Shown: positions 57,608 to 64,000 of the stretch, piece after piece
Layout of the letters: each line of letters opens with the position of its first letter
Position numbering within the stretch: the first letter of the stretch is position 1
Assembly: GCF_963678975.1 (NCBI RefSeq)
Contig: NC_089275.1
Location: forward strand, 22,319,977 to 22,383,976
Length of the DNA: 64,000 nt
DNA from: Dysidea avara
Taxonomy: Eukaryota; Porifera; Demospongiae; Dictyoceratida; Dysideidae
Reading direction: 5' to 3'
Translations under genes and position numbers: made by a program
Notes under the pieces: generated by a model
The model's input: only the letters and a program-made list of their open reading frames with translations
Databases searched by the model: none
Told to the model about the DNA's origin: nothing

Positions 57608-58480
57608 CAGGGGCGGATCTAGGATTTATAGGAGGGGGGGGGGGGGGGGCTAACTCAAGGTACTAATCTCTTGGGTAGAGGTGTGCGAAGTACACTTCCC
57701 AGCATGCAAAGCATGCTGGAACTAGGGGGGTCTGGGGGCATGCTCCCCCAGAAAATTTTCGAAAAATAGATACTAAAATACTGCAATTTGGAGACATTTC
57801 CACATAAAATTCATAATATTTTCTGCCTGTAGATATTTTATATACTGCCTTTAGATTATAGGTATGGCTCTCTGAAGCATTTTGCTAATGGAAAAGTTTG
57901 GGTAGGTACAGACAGCCAAGTACATGATGCACCCCTCTCACAATTGCACAACACTGAATAAGTGCATGTTAGAATAATAATGTTGAAAGTGGAAAATTTT
58001 GAAATTTGAACAATACAAGATTGAATCTGAGAGCATTTTCAATGGAAATTGTGTACCTGAATTAAGTATTGTCATACATATTAACTACACAAGTAGATGA
58101 ATGAAGCCCTTTAAACAGACCAATGCACTTCATTGTATGTATAGGTGCAGGCAGATTTGGCATAACAGAACCAACTACATGTTTCCAGTGAATGTTCTAT
58201 TAGAGTAGTTAGCTGACTGCTCTATTAGAGTATCTCGATCTTGTACACCTCCAATGCTGATCCGGGTCCTTGTTGCATAAACTTTAGCATAAATCCACTG
58301 ATAATACCTTGGAAAGATGTTTATAAGGTAGTTTTATGAGTATTTGTATTATTAGTGATCATATAATTATGCTAAGACAAAATTTCATTATAATACTCAG
58401 CATATTGATCAAGTAAAGCCTAAATATGAAGGGGGGGGCTTCAGCCCCCAAAGCCCCCCCCCCCCCTGGATCCGCCCCTG
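57608..58480. mobile_element. CAGGGGCGGATC element with 5-bp TSD
   Basis: 873 bp; ends CAGGGGCGGATCTAGG and CTGGATCCGCCCCTG with long G- and C-runs inside. TTACG is duplicated at 57603-57607 and 58481-58485. Copy A reads through (GCTATGTATATTTGCAC near 38910), an empty site. Non-coding; module at 58189. Confidence 0.88.
58189..58242. other. CTCTA-N-TAGAG module, tandem
   Basis: GTGAATGTTCTATTAGAGTA, then TGACTGCTCTATTAGAGTAT ending CTCGATCT. Inside the element at 57608-58480. Confidence 0.9.
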
Positions 58481-58617
58481 TTACGTATATTTGCACTATA
58501 GTTCATATAAGTTTATGTATAAAAGTTCATATCATAATGGGATTGTTATTGATATAATGTCAATATTGATAGCGTTTGAAGTTACATATGTGTATTTGTA
58601 TAAATTTTAAGCAAGCT

Positions 58618-60217
58618 TATTTTATTATTATTTAATTTTGCTGTGAAAACTTCACAAACAGAAAAATATACACAGATATAATATAATAAATAATGTTAGC
58701 TATTGATTGCAAAAGAATAGTTACATAGCAGAGATTTGAATATGTCAGTGTTTTCCGCTTCAAAGATGTAGCGAGGTAGTACGTTCCATTGCCTTGATGT
58801 TGATGGTATAAAGGAGTATTTGTAGGTGTCAGTGTTACAAAATGGTTCGATGAGTCTGAACATATGGCATGATCTGGTCTGTAGCTGGTACTGTGATGTC
58901 TGTAGATGAAACTCAGGTATGTATTCAGGTGGTAAATAGAAATTTTGTTTAAGAATGTTGTATAGCATAGTTAAGGACAGCTGTTCTCTTCGAGACTCTA
59001 GTGATTCCCACTTAAGTTCGTTAACCATCTGTGTTACACTAGCATGATAGGAGTATATACCTTTGACATGTCGTGCAGCACGCCTCTGAACTTTTTCTAA
59101 AGCGATCTTGTCAGTTGTTAAATGAGGGTTCCAGACTGTAGTTGCATATTCAAGTTTAGGGCGTACTAGGCTAAGGTAGGCTCTCTCTCTAAGGTGAATA
59201 GATGATGTCCTCAATTTACGCTTTAGCAGACCAAGCATCTGATTTGCTTTGGAGGTGATAGATTGGATATGTAGGTGCCACTTCAAATCACTCTGAATAA
59301 TGATGCCTAAATATTTGTAATGTTTAACAGGTGAGAGGAGATGATTGTGTAGTCTGTAGGGAGTAATGATTTTATTTCTTCTAGGATGTAAAACAGTCAT
59401 GGTAAAGCACTTTGATACATTTAGTCTCATCAGCCATCTCTGCTGCCATTCTTGTAACGCACATAAATCTTCTTGTAACCTCCCAGCATCTTCAGGGGTA
59501 CGGATAGCCCTGTATATTATACAGTCATCAGCGAAAAGTTTAATAGAACTATGTAAAATGGATTCCGGTAGATCATTGATATAGATGGAGAAAAGAGTAG
59601 GGCCAAGGACTGTGCCTTGAGGGACACCAGACAGTACTGGGCATCTGGGAGATGAAATACCATCTAGCACAATACACTGCGTTTGATGATTCAAAAATGA
59701 GGAGATCCAGTTTTTCAAATTTCCTCTAATGCCATACCAGTCTAATTTGTACAGCAGACATTGGTGTGGTACTGTGTCGAAAGCCTTTGCAAAGTCAGTG
59801 AAGATAATATCTGTCAGTATTCCAGTATCATAGCAACAGGATAGATCATGTAAAAGTGTGATAAGTAATGTTTCACAAGAACGAGAATGACGAAAGCCGT
59901 ACTGATGATCACTTAGGATGTTGTTGGTTTCTAAATGTTTCATGATGTTTGAGTTTACAATTTGTTCAAATAGTTTAGAGACAATGGAAGTTAGTGAAAT
60001 TGGTCGATAATTGGAAGGTTGTTGTCGGTTACCCTGCTTAAAGATTGACGTAATATTTGCAGATCGCCACTCATCAGGAATGACTCCAGAGTCTAAGGAG
60101 CACTGAAACAATGTTCTTAAGAAGGGGATATAACATCAGCTGTTTCTTTAAGTACTCTTCCATGTATTTGATCAATTCCACAAGTTTTATTGGGGTTGAT
60201 GTTAAGCAAGAGATTGT
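58618..60217 (-). mobile_element. 5'-truncated CR1/jockey-type LINE with RT core
   Basis: A 1.6-kb minus-strand insertion with an (AAT)n-like tail at 58618. It interrupts duplicated sequence that is continuous at about 26094-26120 (AAGCAAGCTTGAACTGGG). The main frame, 58696-60111, encodes 471 residues. They include SNYRPISL, the motif A aspartates in FTDFAKAFDTVPH, SGVPQGTVLGP (motif B), FADD (motif C) and a C-terminal YKYSFIPSTSRQWNVLP. The N-terminal part (NPNKTCGIDQIHGRVLKETA) is in another frame after a frameshift near 60112. The endonuclease domain is missing, so it is dead, but the catalytic region is well preserved and the insertion is fairly young. Confidence 0.9.
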
Positions 60218-60454
60218 AAACGCTTGAACTGGGAAATTTTAAGCAGCTTTGAAACCACCTTAGGTTAAGCCTGAGATGCATATATGTGACCCAGTCTGAC
60301 AAAACCGGGCTTATCGCCTATTTAAAAGTATCGAGAAATGCCGGTTTTAAGTATTTAGTGTGTTGTAGCTCGCCAATGGTTGAAGCTATGTGTACCAAAT
60401 TTTCACACGTTTTACACCAATTCCTTACCTTCCAGAGCATCCATTCCACCATAA

Positions 60455-60770
60455 ACTAGTGTCCATTTGGTTCTACTTGGGGTACTTAGAGATAATGAGT
60501 TACTCTCTAGAATTCCTATGGATATAATTACATTAAAATAACAAGGAGAAAACATCCTGACCACCTGGTAGACTCCTGTAAGCGTTCGAGCGTAAATTGG
60601 ATAGCTGCAGGTTCGAGGCTACCTAGGTCCAGTCATGGATTTTTTCTCCTTTCTCCAACTTTTCAAACACATCTTAAGTAGCTAAAGTCTTTGAGCAGGC
60701 TGTAGGACCAGGTGTCCTACAGACCTTCAGCACTTGTGCTGTAAAGCATTATAAAAATAAATAAATAAAA
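60455..60770 (+). mobile_element. SINE copy 3, full length
   Basis: 316 bp from ACTAGTGTCCATTTGGTTC to an AAATAAATAAATAAAA tail. B-box-like GGTTCGAGGCT lies at 60610-60620 and a possible A box (CTGGTAGACTCC) 40-45 bases upstream. The 3' domain CCTTCAGCACTTGTGCTG is shared with the tails at 2267-2345 and 52916. It is the reference copy for this family. TSD not resolved. Confidence 0.75.
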
Positions 60771-61190
60771 TCCACTGTGCGAGTCAGTAGCCAACAGCTA
60801 AGTTTCCCGCCATTTTAGATAGTTTTTAAACCGAGGTTGACTGTATCGGGAGGTGGGGGCCCTGGAAGGTGGGCAAGATGGTGTTCAAAATTTGAAAAAG
60901 AAGGCCAAGGGTTGAATTAGGCCAAGTTTTGAGCCATTGGGGTCTCAAAACTGGCTTAAATGAAAGAAAATTCACAGCAGAGGTACTTATTCAGCACCAC
61001 AGAGCTGTACAGCCACATACAGTCATTCCCTGGCTGACCAGAGCTCCATTAAGGCCCCACACCACACGTACGGATCACCACTGGGCTTGGGAAAAGGAGC
61101 CAGCAAAACCAGACCACTCAAGTCTAGCTGATGTTGAATGTGGAATTAGACATGTAGCTGTGTGTCCTGGGTGAAAAATCGAATCTGCTG
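60771..61190. other. Intergenic
   Basis: No supported gene. An 81-codon frame at 60929-61174 starts with a non-hydrophobic, low-complexity sequence and has no recognised relative. Confidence 0.35.
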
Positions 61191-63445
61191 AGATGGGCGA
61201 CAGTTAAAATAGTCGACTGATTAGTCAAGCCTGTGTTGATTTTTGTGATTGGGTGAAGCAATCCTTGTTTAATGCATGAGAATTGCAGTAATGACATTAT
61301 GATGTACACTGTAATAGGACAACCATGGAAATCTCATGTACACATCATCTGTTGAATATTCAATTTGTGTGAGACATTGTAATTATAGTGGCCATATTTG
61401 TACGTATGATACCACAATGAGGCACTAGCCAAATACAATTTAAAAGCTCTGTCTTCCAAAATACTCAAGATTGATTCGAATATGAGGTATGCAGTTTGTT
61501 CAAGCAAAGGAATTTTTATTAGGCTTTCTGAGATTAAATCTGAGTTAGTTGCACAAATTAATTTGTTCTAAAAGTATACTGGCTTGGAAATTTCACATTA
61601 TGAAATTGAATTTGTGGTCACGTTGATATAGTGTTTAATATCAATTATTTATAAAGCAAGTTTGACTTTGGAAATTTTTAAATAGCTATTTTTGACAGCT
61701 TTGTGTCCTAATAAAAAACCAAATATATGTCACTTTTCAAAGGGGTAGTCTACAACATGGCACCTTCTTTAGCCACTTACTTTCCTATTGCCATGTAAAG
61801 AGGGAAGGAGACATATACCTTTCTAGAAATGGCAAAACTCCAACTCCTTATCTCACCATCTAGAGGCTCTGTGCTAGCTATATACAGCTAATACATCATC
61901 TAGTACGCAGTACTTCTTAAGTTGTACTCAGAGTAGAAATTTATTTTATTGCTATTCAGTATTCTATACACGCATCTTATAAATTGTATACTTTATTCTG
62001 TACATTTCACAAGCATATGAGAGCACACTGATCTGATTATACATTGAAGCTGTAACATTTGGTTTTGTTACGTAATGGAACATAATATTATAATATACAG
62101 TGTACAATACAGTTGCATGACATGCATGCACTCATATAATACACAGTAATGACTGACTATATGATGGAAACATAACATTGTTGAAGGAAAGTTAGCTTCA
62201 TATTACATGCTTACTATTATTAAGAAATAAACTTGGGTAGTTGTTTAGAAACTTTCAAAACAATTACAACCTATTATGCACCTATAAATAGACACGCACG
62301 CACTTCTTTACTCAAATGTGCATTTACACTCTCAACATGTGTCTCTTAACAAGTTTGGCATTTGGAGTACTCTAATGGATGTCCACTGGATCTTATAAAC
62401 TGTACAATTCCCTACTCAACACTTCCATTTCATTTGCTCCTGGTTGTACAATATTGTGGATAGCAATGCATCTCATTGTATATACCAATATACTCATAAG
62501 GCATACAATGCAGGCTCCAAATAGATTTTGCATTACTATTTTGATAATGTTTACAAGCTTGTGTAAACATTATTGAAACTGAAATTGTCCTTACAATATT
62601 CTACACATTTTACCGCTGCTATAAATTGTATTCTGTACTATCTGAGGAAGCTACGTGGAAACTGTTTAGGAGATCAATAACTGTGATGGTTGATGTCATT
62701 ATCATTTTCAATATCAGCAGAGTTTTGATCATTGTACTTCAGGAAGCAAGCTATGTGTCTCCTGCTGGAAATTGTCTAACACTCTCTGATGTGTATAGAG
62801 TTACTCCTTTCATACAATGTATTGGCATAGCATTATATTCCAATACAGTTATTGTTCAGATGGTCTTCACAGTTTGTAGTGGTATTTTGCCCCACATTTT
62901 ATCGGAACAACAACACACAAATTGATAGCAGTCATAAATGCTTGCTAAAATTACAGTGATTTTGTCATCAGCCAGTTTGGCAAGTGGAGTGGTTTATGCT
63001 TTAGTAATATATTTGCTTGGAGAGCATAGTATTTTACTTAGCACCTGTGTGGGAATTTGCAAAAGAAGTGCTATTCTGTGCATGTTGCTGGACAAAGATG
63101 ATATGAAAAAGTTCTATAAATGTTTTTAACTTGTACTTTATGCTTGTATCACTGTATGGTCATGTATTGAAATATAAATGTGTAGCAGTAGCTAAAGCAC
63201 GTATGTTAATTAACTCTGACATCAATATATCTAGAAGCAATATGGCAGAATATACACGTACAGTTAATAAGAAATTTCCATTTTATTTGTATACTGGGTG
63301 TATAGAGCTAACACATTCTCCAACATTCCTTACTGCATATTCCTATAGTGCAAAATTTTGTCAGTATAGAATGTACGTACTATGACCATGAAATTTGTAG
63401 AAGATACACACAATTAGACACTGAACCAATTTTCAGATACGTATT
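61191..63445 (+). repeat. Segmental duplication copy E
   Basis: Inverse of 49540-51860 with high identity. It contains the receptor pseudogene, its TATA box (62283-62291) and the flanks. It continues past the MITE at 63446-63871 to at least 63930. Confidence 0.85.
62337..63129 (+). pseudogene. 7TM receptor pseudogene, partner of the 49918 copy
   Basis: Plus strand. MCLLTSLAFGVL, then a stop, then the same CTIPY-to-TM2 deletion as at 49918-50714. TM3-TM5 (YSVLSEEATWKLFRRS... SGILPHILSEQQ) are open at 62626-62925 and TM6-TM7 with KKFYKCF at 62938-63129. It differs from its partner by a shortened CAACAACA stretch near 62910 and CKC changed to YKC. Non-functional. Confidence 0.85.
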
Positions 63446-63871
63446 CAGGGGTGTAGCCAGGGGGGGGGGGGGGGGGGGTTCAAAGGGTTCGGACGAACCC
63501 CCTTTTCAGAGTTAAGTTTTTTAAATCGTGATACTGGTTAACTAGAACTGAATTAACTTACACAAATCCACTGAAATGGGTAGCTACAGGTCTTCAGGCA
63601 GAGGAATTCAAGTACCTCTACTCGCTATTGCGAATGAATTTATAAGAATACACATGTTTACACGTGTACACGTGTTTACATGTGCACACCTACGAAATAA
63701 ATGAAGCGTAAAAGTGCTACCTCAGGTGGAATTCTAAAGTTTTTTTCGAAAAGAATCCATGCAGAATCTAGAAGGCCAGATTCTAGTAAGTTGTAGCACA
63801 TAGGCATATTTCTGTGGAGATTCTATACTTAGGGCAGAACCCCCCTTTTGGAAATCCTGCCTACGCCCCTG
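63446..63871. mobile_element. CAGGGGTGTAGCC MITE with 5-bp TSD
   Basis: 426 bp; ends CAGGGGTGTAGCCAGG and CCTACGCCCCTG with a G-run inside. GTATT is duplicated at 63441-63445 and 63872-63876. The partner copy near 49571 has one uninterrupted GTATT, so the 5-bp TSD is exact. Confidence 0.9.
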
Positions 63872-63876
63872 GTATT

Positions 63877-64000
63877 TTGAAAATTGAGTATAGGGTTTAC
63901 TGACCTATCACTTTACAACCTACAGAATGATTTACATTGTCTGGAACATTAGGCAAACAAATGGTTTATGCAATTTAACCCAATTAAATGTGTTGTTTTA
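63877..64000. other. Duplicated flank, runs off the window
   Basis: Continues copy E (TTTGAAAATTGAGTATAGGG); the last ~70 bases are not clearly matched elsewhere in the window. Confidence 0.4.

Larger units (their letters stand above)
53647..58560 (-). repeat. Segmental duplication copy B
   Basis: Same order and orientation as copy A (34821-38985): 3' flank, receptor gene, upstream region, then the CTTTGTCTGGGCTAGTAGAC landmark near 57410. Between 55174 and 56255 the sequence of A is replaced by a hairpin and a MITE. Further MITEs occur at 56870 and 57608, and a LINE at 58618. A lacks all of them. Confidence 0.8.

Overview
The window looks like AT-rich genomic DNA of a marine invertebrate, most likely a sponge (demosponge). 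The clues are a secreted fibrinogen-domain protein, an NPC2-like gene with very short introns (52-54 bp), single-exon 7TM receptor genes, metazoan-type LINEs, and a dense load of small DNA transposons. The species assignment is inference, because no marker gene is present. There are no bacterial operons, rRNA genes or CRISPR arrays.

Layout. 0-12.5 kb: a fibrinogen-related (FReD) gene; a hAT-type and a Harbinger-type MITE; the remains of a large mobile-type gene (TGCDT motif and CXC domain) split by a TTAA-flanked MITE; an irregular repeat field; the 3' part of a reverse-transcriptase ORF; a LINE fragment; and a four-exon NPC2-like gene. 13.3-21.7 kb: one 8.3-kb inverted repeat with hairpin ends and 31-bp satellite arrays in each arm, carrying a LINE insertion and a hAT MITE in its left arm. 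23.7 kb: a (TG)n tract of about 300 bp.

24-63 kb: a cluster of segmental duplications in both orientations, each built around a member of one single-exon 7TM receptor family. Three members look intact (29111-30247 +, 32208-33302 -, 53811-54950 -). One is frameshifted (34990-36121 -). Two share an ectodomain/TM1 deletion (49918-50714 -, 62337-63129 +). One is scrambled (24436-25250). Between them lie LINE remnants, a second TGCDT/CXC relic, SINEs and many MITEs. Because the duplicated segments differ in which transposons they carry, they supply empty sites that fix element ends and target-site duplications (TSDs) from this sequence alone.

The two observations I consider most novel are these. 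First, a short module built on the odd palindrome CTCTA-N-TAGAG, next to AGATCGAGATA, recurs at ten clear sites, and every one lies inside a mobile element, although the elements have unrelated termini. Second, the 7TM family has a conserved cysteine-containing ectodomain and a TATA box just upstream; in one member the ectodomain is nearly identical to its paralogues while the membrane domain has diverged strongly.
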